From CAMLIZ01 sp036231905 (GTDB lineage Bacteria; Pseudomonadota; Gammaproteobacteria; Burkholderiales; Burkholderiaceae_C): a DNA stretch of 64,000 nt. The position numbers and the translations under genes were made by a program. This document shows, in pieces, positions 49,463 to 58,210 of this stretch (position 1 is the first letter of the stretch; the number at the start of each line of letters is the position of its first letter). The DNA lies in contig NZ_JAZARE010000006.1 of the NCBI RefSeq assembly GCF_036231905.1, positions 248,001 through 312,000 on the forward strand, written 5' to 3'. The notes beneath the pieces are model-generated. The model was given only the letters and a program-made list of their open reading frames with translations, did not search any database and had not been told where the DNA came from.

Positions 49463-50821
49463 ATGAGCAGCACGATGCGCGACGTTCGAGGCAATCCGAT
49501 CGGCACCGGATCGGCCGCGGCGCTGTCTGCCGCCGAGAAGGCGCTGTGGCGAATGATGTCGTTCTACGACGCACCGCTGGCCGACTTGGACACCGCGATC
49601 GCCGAAGACCCGGGCTGGCTGCTGCCGCGCGTGATGAAGGCCGGCTTCCTGTTGAGCCTGACCGAACCGGCGCAAGTCGATGAAGCGCGCCGCCTGCTGG
49701 ACGAAGCCACCGCGCTCGAAGTCGACGCGCCGCCGCGCGAACGCGCCCACCTGGCTGCCACCCAGCAGGTGCTGGAAGGCCGCTGGCAGAACGCCTGCCA
49801 GACCTGGGACGAGCTGCTGCTGGAACATCCGCGCGACGCCCTTGCGCTGCAGTGGTCGCAGCTTTGGGACTTCTATCGCGGTGACGCGCCCAACCTGCGC
49901 CTGCGCCCGGCGCGCGTGCTGCCCGAGTGGGACGAAGGCGATCCGCTGCACCCTTTTGTGCTGGGGCTGTACGCCTTCGGGCTGGAAGAGAACAACCTCT
50001 ATCCGCAGGCCGAAGAAGCCGGCCGGCGCGCGCTGAACGGCGCCGACTGCGTGCCCTGGGCGGTGCATGCGGTGGCCCATGTGATGGAGATGCAAGGCCG
50101 CTTCGACGATGGCGCCGCCTGGCTGCGCCAGCACCAGCACGCCTGGTCCGAAGGCAACGGGTTTGCCGGCCACCTGTGGTGGCACCTCGGCCTGTTCCGC
50201 CTGGAGGGCCTGGACGATGCCGGCGTGCTGCGCCTGGTGGACGCGCACCTGGCCGGCGAGGCGCTGCAGATCACCTTGCAGCGTGTGGACGCGGCTTCGT
50301 TGCTGTGGCGCCTGCAGCTGCTGGGCGCGGACGTCACCGCCCGCTTCCAGGCCCTGGTGGACACCTGGCCGCTGGACGACGCGCATGCCGGCTACTACGC
50401 CTTCAACGACCTGCATGTGCTGCTCGCGCTGGTGGGCGCAGGAGAACTGACGCGCGCCGACCGCTGGCTGGCGCGCTGCGCCGAACGGGCGATGCAGCCG
50501 GAAGACGCACGTCGCGCCAATCATGCGATGGCACGTGAAGTCGGCCTGCCATTGATGCGCGGCCTGCTGGCCCATGCCCGCGGCGAGCATGAGGCCGCGG
50601 CCCAGGCGCTGTACCCGGCGCGGCGCGTGGCGCAGCGCTTCGGCGGCAGCCATGCCCAGCGCGATCTCGTGGACCAGACCCTGCTGGCCACCTGCAGCGC
50701 CGGCCAGTTGCGCCCGCTGGGGCGCGCGCTGCTCAACGAACGGCTGATGGCCAAGCCGGCCACGCCGCTCACGCGGCACTGGGCGACGCAGCTCGGCTTT
50801 GCAGAGCGGGTGCCCTCATGA
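49463..50821 (+). CDS. Tetratricopeptide-repeat protein (TTC38-like)
   Basis: A 452-residue soluble helical-repeat protein similar in plan to TTC38: ALSAAEKALWRMMSFYDAPL, LYAFGLEENNLYPQAEEAGR, CVPWAVHAVAHVMEMQGRFD, NGFAGHLWWHLGLFRLEGLD. Function unknown; such proteins are widespread in proteobacteria and eukaryotes. The stop overlaps the DUF1992 gene by ATGA. Confidence 0.87.
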   Translation: MSSTMRDVRGNPIGTGSAAALSAAEKALWRMMSFYDAPLADLDTAIAEDPGWLLPRVMKAGFLLSLTEPAQVDEARRLLDEATALEVDAPPRERAHLAATQQVLEGRWQNACQTWDELLLEHPRDALALQWSQLWDFYRGDAPNLRLRPARVLPEWDEGDPLHPFVLGLYAFGLEENNLYPQAEEAGRRALNGADCVPWAVHAVAHVMEMQGRFDDGAAWLRQHQHAWSEGNGFAGHLWWHLGLFRLEGLDDAGVLRLVDAHLAGEALQITLQRVDAASLLWRLQLLGADVTARFQALVDTWPLDDAHAGYYAFNDLHVLLALVGAGELTRADRWLARCAERAMQPEDARRANHAMAREVGLPLMRGLLAHARGEHEAAAQALYPARRVAQRFGGSHAQRDLVDQTLLATCSAGQLRPLGRALLNERLMAKPATPLTRHWATQLGFAERVPS

Positions 50822-51156
50822 GCACGAAGACCCTGGACGAGCACATCGCCGAGCAGCTGGCGCACAGCCAGCGCAGCGGCGAGCTGCAAAGCGCCGAGAG
50901 CTGGGGCAAGCCGCTGGACTTCGGCGACGGTTATGCGCAGACCCCGGAAGAGCTGCGCATGGGCTTCAAGATCCTCAAGGACGCCGGCGTGGTGCCGCAC
51001 GAGGTGGAGATGTTCAAGCAGATCGCTGCCTTGAAGGCGACCCTGCAGCACACCACGGACGAGGCCGAGGCCACGGCCCTGCGCCGCCGCATTGCCGAAC
51101 TGCAGCAGGCGGTGGCCTTGCGGCTGGAGAAGCTGGCCACCTCGCGCCGTCTCTGA
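50818..51156 (+). CDS. DUF1992 (DnaJC28-like) protein
   Basis: A 112-residue protein: DEHIAEQLAHSQRSGELQSA, GKPLDFGDGYAQTPEELRMG, FKILKDAGVVPHEVEMFKQI, then a coiled-coil C-terminus. The domain is found in DnaJC28 in animals. Function unknown. Coupled to the TPR gene by ATGA. Confidence 0.85.
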   Translation: MSTKTLDEHIAEQLAHSQRSGELQSAESWGKPLDFGDGYAQTPEELRMGFKILKDAGVVPHEVEMFKQIAALKATLQHTTDEAEATALRRRIAELQQAVALRLEKLATSRRL

Positions 51157-51181
51157 CGCGCTCGCCCGCCCACCTGGCGGA

Positions 51182-52459
51182 TCAGCCGCCGCCGGGCGAT
51201 GCTGCATGCACCAGGGCGTCGCACCGGCCCTGCAGGAAGTGGCGCACCGCGGGATCTCGCTCCAGGCCGATCGCGCGGCGATAGGCTTGCGCCGCCCCAT
51301 CGGCGTTGCCGCTGCGTGCCAGCAGCTCGGCGCGCGCAGCCCAATACGGCTGGTAGTCCGCCAGCCGGGCATCACCCGCCAGCGCGTCCAGCGCGTGCAG
51401 GCCCGCGGCCGCGCCCGCGGTTTCCGCCAGCGCCACCGCCCGGTTGAGCGCAGCCACGGGCGAGCCGGTGAGGCCGCACAACAGGTCGTACAGCTGGGCG
51501 ATCGCCGCCCAGTCGGAGCGGCCGGTGTGGCGGCGCACCGCGTGGGCCGACTGCACCGCGGCCTCGAGCTGGTAGCGCCCGTGGCCGTCGAGCCGGCTGG
51601 CGTGCGCCAGCAGCGCCTCCGCCTCGTCGATCATCGCGCCGTCCCACAGGCGGGTGTCCTGCTGCGCCAGCGGCACGTAGCCTCCGTGGCGGTCGCGGCG
51701 CGCCGGCCGGCGCGCCTGCGCAAACAGCATCAGCGCCAGCAGGCCCAGTGCCTCCGGCTGCTGTGGCAGCAGCGACGCCGTCAGGCGGCCCAGCCATACC
51801 GCCTCGTCGGCCAGGTTGCGCCGCCGCGGATCGGTGCCTTCGCCGTCGGACCAGCCCTCGGCATAGGCGGCGTACACCGCGTCGAGTACGGCATCCAGGC
51901 GCGGCGCCAGTTCATGCCGGCCCGGCACATCAAAGGGCACGCCGGCCTGGCGGATCTTGGCCTTGGCCCGCACCAGCCGCTGGCCCATGGTGGCCGGCGC
52001 CACCAGGAAGGCCGACGCGATGGCAGCTGCGTCGAAGCCCAGCACCGCCTGCAGCATCAGCGGCGCGCGCACGCCGGGCTCGATGGCCGGATGCGCGCAG
52101 GCGAACAACAGCGCCAGCCGGTCGTCGGGCAGGCCGGCCTCGTCTGCCTCCGCAGCAGCCAGCTCCGCCAGCAACAGCTGGTGTTCGGCCGCCCCTTCGC
52201 CCAGTGTCCGTTCGCGGATGGCGTCCACCATGCGGCGGCGTGCCACCGTGAGCAGCCAGGCTTCCGGGTTGAGCGGCACGCCGCGCTGCGGCCAGTCGGC
52301 CAGCGCGGCGGCAAAGGCCTCGGACAAGGCATCCTCGGCGCCCGCAACGTCGCGTGTGCGGGCGCTCAGAAAGGCGATGAGCTTGCCGTAGCTGCGGCGC
52401 GCCGCAGCCTCGGCGGCCTGGGCGCAGGCCGCACGGGCAGAAGGCTGCGTCGGGTTCAG
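51182..52459 (-). CDS. ECF42-like RNA polymerase sigma factor with C-terminal TPR-like extension
   Basis: About 425 residues: sigma2 (YGKLIAFLSARTRDVAGAED, ALSEAFAAALADWPQRGVPL, AWLLTVARRRMVDAIRE), sigma4 (APLMLQAVLGFDAAAIASAF, ATMGQRLVRAKAKIR), and a long C-terminal TPR-like domain. This size and the adjacent YCII/DGPF gene identify the ECF42 group. No ATG, GTG or TTG fits upstream of the sigma2 domain; the best start is CTG at 52459, whose CTGA overlaps the YCII stop like an ATGA. Translation coupling or frameshifting is inferred. Confidence 0.85.
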   Translation of the reverse strand: MNPTQPSARAACAQAAEAAARRSYGKLIAFLSARTRDVAGAEDALSEAFAAALADWPQRGVPLNPEAWLLTVARRRMVDAIRERTLGEGAAEHQLLLAELAAAEADEAGLPDDRLALLFACAHPAIEPGVRAPLMLQAVLGFDAAAIASAFLVAPATMGQRLVRAKAKIRQAGVPFDVPGRHELAPRLDAVLDAVYAAYAEGWSDGEGTDPRRRNLADEAVWLGRLTASLLPQQPEALGLLALMLFAQARRPARRDRHGGYVPLAQQDTRLWDGAMIDEAEALLAHASRLDGHGRYQLEAAVQSAHAVRRHTGRSDWAAIAQLYDLLCGLTGSPVAALNRAVALAETAGAAAGLHALDALAGDARLADYQPYWAARAELLARSGNADGAAQAYRRAIGLERDPAVRHFLQGRCDALVHAASPGGG

Positions 52460-52809
52460 CGCACCACCGGCCAGATCGGCCGCACTTCCATCGTGCCGTG
52501 CGAGGCGCCCGGGCAGCGCGCCGCCCAGGCCAGGGCCGTGTCCAGGTCCGGCACGTCGATGAGGTAGTAGCCACCGAGCTGCTCGCGCGTCTCGGCATAG
52601 GGGCCGTTGAGCACCTCGGTCTTGCCGCTCCTCAGGCGCACCGTGGTGCCGGTGTCCGCCGAGCGCAGGCGGTTGGCCCCCCGCATCACGCCGGCCTTGG
52701 CCAGCGCCTCGGTGTAGGCGCCGTAGGCGGCCATGCGTTCGGCCATTTCGCCCGGGCTCAAGGTGTTGCCTTCGGCCTCTTCGGCGTGGATCAGCAGCAG
52801 GTATTCCAT
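52456..52809 (-). CDS. YCII/DGPF-domain protein
   Basis: A 117-residue YCII-related protein (MEYLLLIHAEEAEGNTLSPG, ALAKAGVMRGANRLRSADTG, GYYLIDVPDLDTALAWAARC). The usual DGPF reads NGPYAETREQLGG. In other ECF42 systems, DGPF proteins are the genes controlled by the sigma factor. Directly upstream of the sigma gene; stop overlaps the sigma start. Confidence 0.9.
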   Translation of the reverse strand: MEYLLLIHAEEAEGNTLSPGEMAERMAAYGAYTEALAKAGVMRGANRLRSADTGTTVRLRSGKTEVLNGPYAETREQLGGYYLIDVPDLDTALAWAARCPGASHGTMEVRPIWPVVR

Positions 52810-52990
52810 GGAGACTCCATCTGGTTGGCGACGGCGCACCATGCCCCGTCCGACAATGTCGCGCGGGCGGCGGGCATTTCGACATGGTGCGCGAAAAATC
52901 GCGCGGCGGGGTGTTTGCGGACCGCCTGCGATGCGGAGGCGCGCCCTTTGCTCCTTCCAGGCAGGCCAACCCGGCCGCGGAGGAAAGACC

Positions 52991-53635
52991 GTGCTGCGTG
53001 TGATTGCCCTGGTGTCCATCGGCCTGCTGGCCACGCCAACGGCCCGCGCCGACCGCCTGGCCACCCACGGCAGCGGCGAGGCCCGCATCGTGCTCACCGA
53101 CGACATCTGCCCGCAGTCGCAAGGCAGCGATGAGCTGATGCAGGCCTACAGGCCGGCGCGGGGCACGGCGGCAGCGGGCTGCTGGATGATCAACCAGCGC
53201 GGCAATCCGGTGATCAGTTGGAACGGCGGGGGCGTGCAGGAGCTGGACGCCGCCCAGGTGCGGCTGGAACCGGAGTACGCGGCGCTGCTGCGCGACGTGG
53301 ACACCGCCGCACCGGCGGTGCGGGTGGCGCCGGCTCGGTCACGGCCGGCCACCGGCACTTCATTTGCGCGCCCCGCGTGGTGCAAGGACGCTCGGCAGCC
53401 GCACGAGCGCGTGATCTGCGCCAACCGCGACCTGGCGGCGGCCGACCTGCAGCTGGGGCCGCTGTGGCGCGCCTACCGGGACACGCTGGCGCTGAGCCCG
53501 CTGGAGCAGGCCCGGCAGAAGAGCATGTTCTTTCATCAGCTCAAGGCCTGCGGCGAGGACCGGGCCTGCCTGGCCGCGCGCCAGGCGGAGCGCCAGCGGA
53601 TCTACCGCGATGCGCTGGCGGCTGCCGGTCACTGA
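52991..53635 (+). CDS. Periplasmic LprI-like (DUF1311) protein
   Basis: A 214-residue protein: signal peptide ending ARA, then a small Cys-containing N-terminal region (SGEARIVLTDDICPQSQ) and a C-terminal LprI/DUF1311 domain (WCKDARQPHERVICANRDLA, RAYRDTLALSPLEQARQ, KACGEDRACLAARQAERQ). DUF1311 is found in lysozyme-inhibitor-like proteins. GTG at 52991 follows AGGAAAG. Confidence 0.82.
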   Translation: MLRVIALVSIGLLATPTARADRLATHGSGEARIVLTDDICPQSQGSDELMQAYRPARGTAAAGCWMINQRGNPVISWNGGGVQELDAAQVRLEPEYAALLRDVDTAAPAVRVAPARSRPATGTSFARPAWCKDARQPHERVICANRDLAAADLQLGPLWRAYRDTLALSPLEQARQKSMFFHQLKACGEDRACLAARQAERQRIYRDALAAAGH

Positions 53636-53664
53636 CCGGCAGCGCTATCGCGGACGCGGGCGAC

Positions 53665-54303
53665 TTACGCGGCGCGCGAGCGGCGGCGGCGTACAGCCAG
53701 GCCCAGCGCGGCCAACCCTGCAGCCACCAGGGACGAGGTGGTGGGCTCGGGCACGGGCGAGGTCTGGAACGTGAGGTTGTCCATGCCGAAGAAGCCGCGG
53801 TTGTGGTCACGCCACTCGATGCGGGCGATCGGGTCGGTGGAGCCGATGCCGAAGAAGACGGCCTCGCCCTCGGCGCGCGGCAGCAGCACGCGGAACCGGC
53901 CCAGGCTGTCACCCGCCGTGCCGTAGGCCTCGATGGTGATCAGGCGCACCGTGGAGTGCGTGAAGTCGGGGATGTTTCCCAGCCAGCTGCCCACGGCGTA
54001 CACCGGGTTGGCGAAGCTCACGCCCATGTCGGAGTAGGTGGCGCTCACGAGGTTCGACATCCCCTGCTCGCCGAAGAAGCCCGAGAAGTTACCCGACGCG
54101 CCAAACCAGCGTTCCGTGGACGATGGCCCCGTTTCCAGGTACGCCATGCCGTCCACGCCGGGCAATGCGGTGCTGCCGGTTTCAAACGTGACCACCGTGG
54201 CGGTGTCAGCAAAGGCATCTGCGCCGATGCGCGTGGTGGCGGCCGTGGCTGCTTGCGACAGCAGCAATGCGCCCAGCGCGATGGCGCCCAGTTGATGGTT
54301 CAT
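53665..54303 (-). CDS. PEP-CTERM sorting-signal protein
   Basis: A 212-residue extracellular protein: signal peptide (MNHQLGAIALGALLLSQAAT), a beta-rich domain (VVTFETGSTALPGVDGMAYL, VYAVGSWLGNIPDF, GFFGMDNLTF) and a C-terminal VPEPTT motif, TM helix and RRRRSR tail. The PEP-CTERM signal is cut by exosortase during export to the surface or EPS. The exosortase lies outside this window. Confidence 0.94.
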   Translation of the reverse strand: MNHQLGAIALGALLLSQAATAATTRIGADAFADTATVVTFETGSTALPGVDGMAYLETGPSSTERWFGASGNFSGFFGEQGMSNLVSATYSDMGVSFANPVYAVGSWLGNIPDFTHSTVRLITIEAYGTAGDSLGRFRVLLPRAEGEAVFFGIGSTDPIARIEWRDHNRGFFGMDNLTFQTSPVPEPTTSSLVAAGLAALGLAVRRRRSRAA

Positions 54304-54550
54304 GGTCTTCCTCCTCCAAGGAAGGCGAATTACATCATTTGCAGTTGCCGCAGATGGCCCTCATCCGGGGGGAGGACGGCGCCCAGCCGGGGCACCGCCG
54401 GGCCGGCAGGCAAGCAATCGACCGGCCTGCGGCGCTCATGGTTTCCTCGGGGCGATGCGCGTCACCTGCGCGACGCGCCGGCGCGTGAGCCCGGTCGTAC
54501 CCTCGTTGGCAATCGCAGCGACCTCTTTCGCTGCGGCTCTGGGAGACACC

Positions 54551-56005
54551 ATGCACCGCACCGCCTCGCCCTACCGTTGCTCCGCGCTGGTCACCCTGGC
54601 GGCCAGCCTCGCCTTGCTCGCCGGTTGCGGCGGCGGCGACGATGACGACGACACGCCCGCGCCGGAAGAAAGCCGGCCGCAGGACGCGTTGACCTTCACA
54701 CCCGTGGTCGAGACGAGCTTCGCCGCGCTCGCCGGCAGCGCGGTGGAGACCGACCGCTGGACCGGCGTGCTCAACGGCGCGGCCTACCGCATCGAGGTGC
54801 CCAAGACGGGCTGGAACGGCAAGCTCGTGATGTGGGCGCACGGCTACGCCGGCAGCGGCCCCAACCTCACCGTCGGTACGCCCATCATGCGGCGCTACCT
54901 GCTGGACAACGGTTATGCCTGGGCGGCGTCCAGCTACAGCAAGAACAACTACGACGTGCGCGCCGGCATCGAGGACACCAATGCGCTGGCGCTCAACTTC
55001 GTGAGCATCGCGGGCAGCAAGGGCCGCACGCTGGCCGCGCCCTCCAAGATCTTCATCACCGGCGTGTCCATGGGCGGCCACATCACGGCGGCCGCCATCG
55101 AGGCCGAGACGGAAACCACCGCCGTGCACAAGGTGCACTACCACGGCGCCGTGCCGCTGTGCGGCGTGGTGGGCGACAACGAACTGTTCAACTACTTTGC
55201 CGGCTACCAGGTGGCCGCGCAGCAGCTGGCCGGCGTGCCGATGACGAGCTTTCCGGTCACCAACTTCGCCACCCTCGCACCGGCCATCCAGTCGGCGCTG
55301 TGGACCACCTTCCCCACCCAGACCAACGCCCAGGGCGACAAGCTCAAGAACGTGGTGATGAACCTGAGCGGCGGCGCGCGCCCGTTCTATGCCGAAGGCT
55401 GGGCCAACGCGGGCAACCAGGGCAACATCTGGGCCTCGCTGGGCGGTGACGGCACCATCAGCGGCATCCTGAACAAGAACGTGCTGGACACCACCGGGCT
55501 GTACTACAAGGTGGACGCGTCCAGCACCGACAAGACCGCGCTCGACGACGCGTTCAATGCCAGCGCCTTCAAGATCACGCCGGCACCGGACGCGAACCGG
55601 CTGCGCCGCGACGGGCTGCGCTGGATTCCGGTGGTCAACGGCGAGTTCAGCGTGCCGGTGGTGTCGCTGCACACGCTCGGCGACCTTTTCGTGCCCTTCC
55701 GCATGGAGCAGGTCTATCACGACCGCGCCAAGGCCAAGGGCAACGACCAGCGGCTGGTGCAGCGCGCGATCCGCGACGTGGGCCATTGCGCGTTCACCGC
55801 GGCGGAAGCGACCACGGCGTTCGACGACATGGTGAAGTGGGAAGCTGGTGGTGCCAAGCCCGCGGGCGACGATGTGGCCACCGCCGCCACGGTGGCCTCG
55901 CCCACCTACGGCTGCGCCTTCACCAACAACACGCCCAGCACCGAGGACTACACCGCCCCGGACGTGCGCGCGGCATTCCAGGCGCACTACCCGGCTTGTC
56001 CGTGA
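54551..56005 (+). CDS. Lipoprotein alpha/beta-hydrolase
   Basis: A 484-residue lipoprotein: lipobox LLAGC (about residue 26) followed by Gly/Asp-rich linker (GGGDDDDDTPAPEE). Hydrolase core with HGYAGSGPN, nucleophile elbow FITGVSMGGHITA, and Asp/His candidates in LHTLGDLFVPF and VGHCAFT. It likely cleaves an ester or lactone in the periplasm or at the outer membrane. Divergent from the PEP-CTERM gene (247-base gap with no gene). Confidence 0.88.
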   Translation: MHRTASPYRCSALVTLAASLALLAGCGGGDDDDDTPAPEESRPQDALTFTPVVETSFAALAGSAVETDRWTGVLNGAAYRIEVPKTGWNGKLVMWAHGYAGSGPNLTVGTPIMRRYLLDNGYAWAASSYSKNNYDVRAGIEDTNALALNFVSIAGSKGRTLAAPSKIFITGVSMGGHITAAAIEAETETTAVHKVHYHGAVPLCGVVGDNELFNYFAGYQVAAQQLAGVPMTSFPVTNFATLAPAIQSALWTTFPTQTNAQGDKLKNVVMNLSGGARPFYAEGWANAGNQGNIWASLGGDGTISGILNKNVLDTTGLYYKVDASSTDKTALDDAFNASAFKITPAPDANRLRRDGLRWIPVVNGEFSVPVVSLHTLGDLFVPFRMEQVYHDRAKAKGNDQRLVQRAIRDVGHCAFTAAEATTAFDDMVKWEAGGAKPAGDDVATAATVASPTYGCAFTNNTPSTEDYTAPDVRAAFQAHYPACP

Positions 56006-56074
56006 GCGCCGCCCGGCCGGCCGAAGGCGCTCGCACCGCAGTGCGAAGCAGGGAGGTTGCCCAGTGAGCGGCGC

Positions 56075-56107
56075 GCGCTGTCGGCGCCCTCAGCGGGCCG
56101 ACAGCGC
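56075..56107. terminator. Hairpin spanning the uup stop codon
   Basis: A perfect 11-bp stem GCGCTGTCGGC / GCCGACAGCGC with an 11-base loop that contains the uup stop (56090-56092). It lies between convergent genes and lacks a T tract. Confidence 0.45.
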
Positions 56108-57973
56108 CTCCCAGCGCTCCAGGGCGGCCATCAGCTGCTCCTCGATCTGGGCAAAACGCGCCTGCACTTCGGCCACACGCTGCGGCTGCTCGGCATACAG
56201 CTCATTGCTGGCCAGCTGCAGCTCCAGCGCCTTCTGCTCGGCCTCCAGCGCCTCGATGCGGGCGGGCAGTTCGTCCAGCTCGCGCTGTTCCTTGTAGCTG
56301 AGCTTGCGCACCGGCGCCGCCGGCCTGGGCGCGGCCACGGGTGGTGGCGGGGCCGGCACTGGCGCGGGCTTGGCCGCAGCCGCCTGGGCTGCACGTGAGC
56401 GGTCACGCTGCAGCTTCCAGTCCTCGTACCCACCTTCGTATTCGCGCCAGAGGCCGGGGCTGGCGTCGCCCTCCCAGGCGATCGTGCTGGTGACCACGTT
56501 GTCCAGGAAACGCCGGTCGTGGCTCACCAGGAACACCGTGCCGTTGTAGGACTGCAGCAGCTCCTCCAGCAGCTCCAGCGTGTCGATGTCCAGGTCGTTG
56601 GTGGGCTCGTCCAGCACCAGCACGTTGGCAGGCAGCGCGAACAGGCGTGCCAGCAGCAGGCGGTTGCGTTCGCCGCCGCTGAGCGTGCGCACCGGTGAGT
56701 TGGCGCGCGCCGGCGAGAACAGGAAGTCGCCCAGGTAGCTCATCACATGCTTGCGCTGGCCACCGATCTCCACCCATTCGCTGCCCGGGCTGATGGTGTC
56801 GGCCAGCGTGGCGTCCAGGTCGAGCGCGGTGCGCATCTGGTCGAAGTAGGCGACGCTCAGGTTGGTGCCGCGGCGCACCGAGCCGGCGGTGGGCTCCAGC
56901 TCGCCGAGGATCACCTTCAGCAGCGAGGTCTTGCCCGCGCCGTTGGGGCCGATCAAGCCCACCTTGTCGCCCCGCAGCAAGGTGGAGCTGAAGTCCTGCA
57001 CCAGCAGCTTGTCGCCGAAGCGCAGGGAGACCTTGTTGAGCTCGGCCACGATCTTGCCGCTGGGCACGCCGGCGTCCAGCTCCAGGCGCACCTGGCCCAG
57101 TTGGTCGCGCCGCTTGGCACGCTGCTCGCGCAGCTGCACCAGGCGGGCGATGCGCGCCACGCTGCGGGTGCGGCGCGCCTCCACGCCCTTGCGCACCCAC
57201 ACCTCTTCCTGCGCCAGCAGCTTGTCGGCGCGCGCGCTGGCCAGGGCTTCGGCTTCGAGCTCACGCTGCTTGGCGGCTTCGAAGGCGGCCAGGTTGCCCG
57301 GGTAGCTGCGCAGTTGGCCGCGGTCCAGCTCCACGATGCGGGTGGCCACCGCGTCGATGAAGGCGCGGTCGTGCGAGATCAGCACGATGGCACCGCGGAA
57401 GCCGACCAGCAGCCCCTGCAGCCACTCGATCGCGTCCAGGTCCAGGTGGTTGGTGGGTTCGTCCAGCAGCAGCACCTCGGGCGAGGCCACCAGCGCCTGC
57501 GCCAGCGCCACGCGCTTCTTGGTGCCGCCGGACAGCGCGTCCACCTGCGCCTCGGGGTCCAGGTTCAGGCGGTGCAGGGTTTCATCGACCCGCTGCTCCC
57601 AGTTCCAGCCGTCCAGCGCCTCGATGCGGGTCTGCAGCGCGTCCAGGTCTTCGCCGGGCGCATGGGCTTCGTAGCGCGCCCGCACCGCCTTGGCCTCGGC
57701 CACCCCTTCGCTCACCGCCTCGAACACCGTGTGGCCGGGCTCGAACACCGGCTCCTGCGGCACGTAGTAGCGGCGCAGGCCCTGCTGCACCTGCAGGATG
57801 CCGTCGTCGGGCTTCTCCAGCGCGGCCAGGATCTTCAGCAGCGAGGACTTGCCGGCGCCGTTGCGCCCGATCAGCCCCACCCGCTCGCCCGACTCCAGCG
57901 ACAGGCCGGTGCCATCGAGCAGGGCCACGTGGCCGTAGGCGAGGTGGGCGTTGGTGAGCGTGAGAAGGGCCAT
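56090..57973 (-). CDS. uup: ABC-F family ATPase Uup
   Basis: A 627-residue soluble protein with two ABC domains: GRNGAGKSSL and LSGGTKKRVALAQ; GPNGAGKTSL and LSGGERNRLLLAR; linker between them and a C-terminal charged coiled-coil (EQRELDELPARIEALEAEQK). ABC-F proteins act on the ribosome or on DNA structures (Uup affects transposon excision). ATG at 57973 gives the standard MALLTLTNAHLAYGHVALLD. Confidence 0.95.
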   Translation of the reverse strand: MALLTLTNAHLAYGHVALLDGTGLSLESGERVGLIGRNGAGKSSLLKILAALEKPDDGILQVQQGLRRYYVPQEPVFEPGHTVFEAVSEGVAEAKAVRARYEAHAPGEDLDALQTRIEALDGWNWEQRVDETLHRLNLDPEAQVDALSGGTKKRVALAQALVASPEVLLLDEPTNHLDLDAIEWLQGLLVGFRGAIVLISHDRAFIDAVATRIVELDRGQLRSYPGNLAAFEAAKQRELEAEALASARADKLLAQEEVWVRKGVEARRTRSVARIARLVQLREQRAKRRDQLGQVRLELDAGVPSGKIVAELNKVSLRFGDKLLVQDFSSTLLRGDKVGLIGPNGAGKTSLLKVILGELEPTAGSVRRGTNLSVAYFDQMRTALDLDATLADTISPGSEWVEIGGQRKHVMSYLGDFLFSPARANSPVRTLSGGERNRLLLARLFALPANVLVLDEPTNDLDIDTLELLEELLQSYNGTVFLVSHDRRFLDNVVTSTIAWEGDASPGLWREYEGGYEDWKLQRDRSRAAQAAAAKPAPVPAPPPPVAAPRPAAPVRKLSYKEQRELDELPARIEALEAEQKALELQLASNELYAEQPQRVAEVQARFAQIEEQLMAALERWEALSAR

Positions 57974-58035
57974 GGGGACAAGGGCAGGACTGCAGAAGAA
58001 CCTGCGATTGTCGCCGGCCAAACGGATGTCCCTCT

Positions 58036-58166
58036 GGGACAGACCGCGCAGCGGTCAGGGGAGGCGCAAGCGCCTCCCCCATGGGGTGTCATGTCGCCCT
58101 CTCCCCAACCCTCTCCCCAGGGGAGAGGGGGTCCCCCCTGGACAGACCGCGTGCAGCGGTCAGGGG
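58036..58166. repeat. Hairpin-rich repeat region upstream of uup
   Basis: Two direct copies of GGACAGACCGC..GCAGCGGTCAGGGG (58037-58061 and 58140-58166), each with hairpin GACCGC/GCGGTC, flank GGGGAGGCGC-aa-GCGCCTCCCC (58058-58079) and CCCTCTCCCC-a-GGGGAGAGGG (58109-58129). REP-like intergenic structure, no ORF. Confidence 0.6.
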
Positions 58167-58210
58167 CGGTGGTGGCGGCGGTGGCGCCAAGCGGCCGGGG
58201 GCTCACATCC

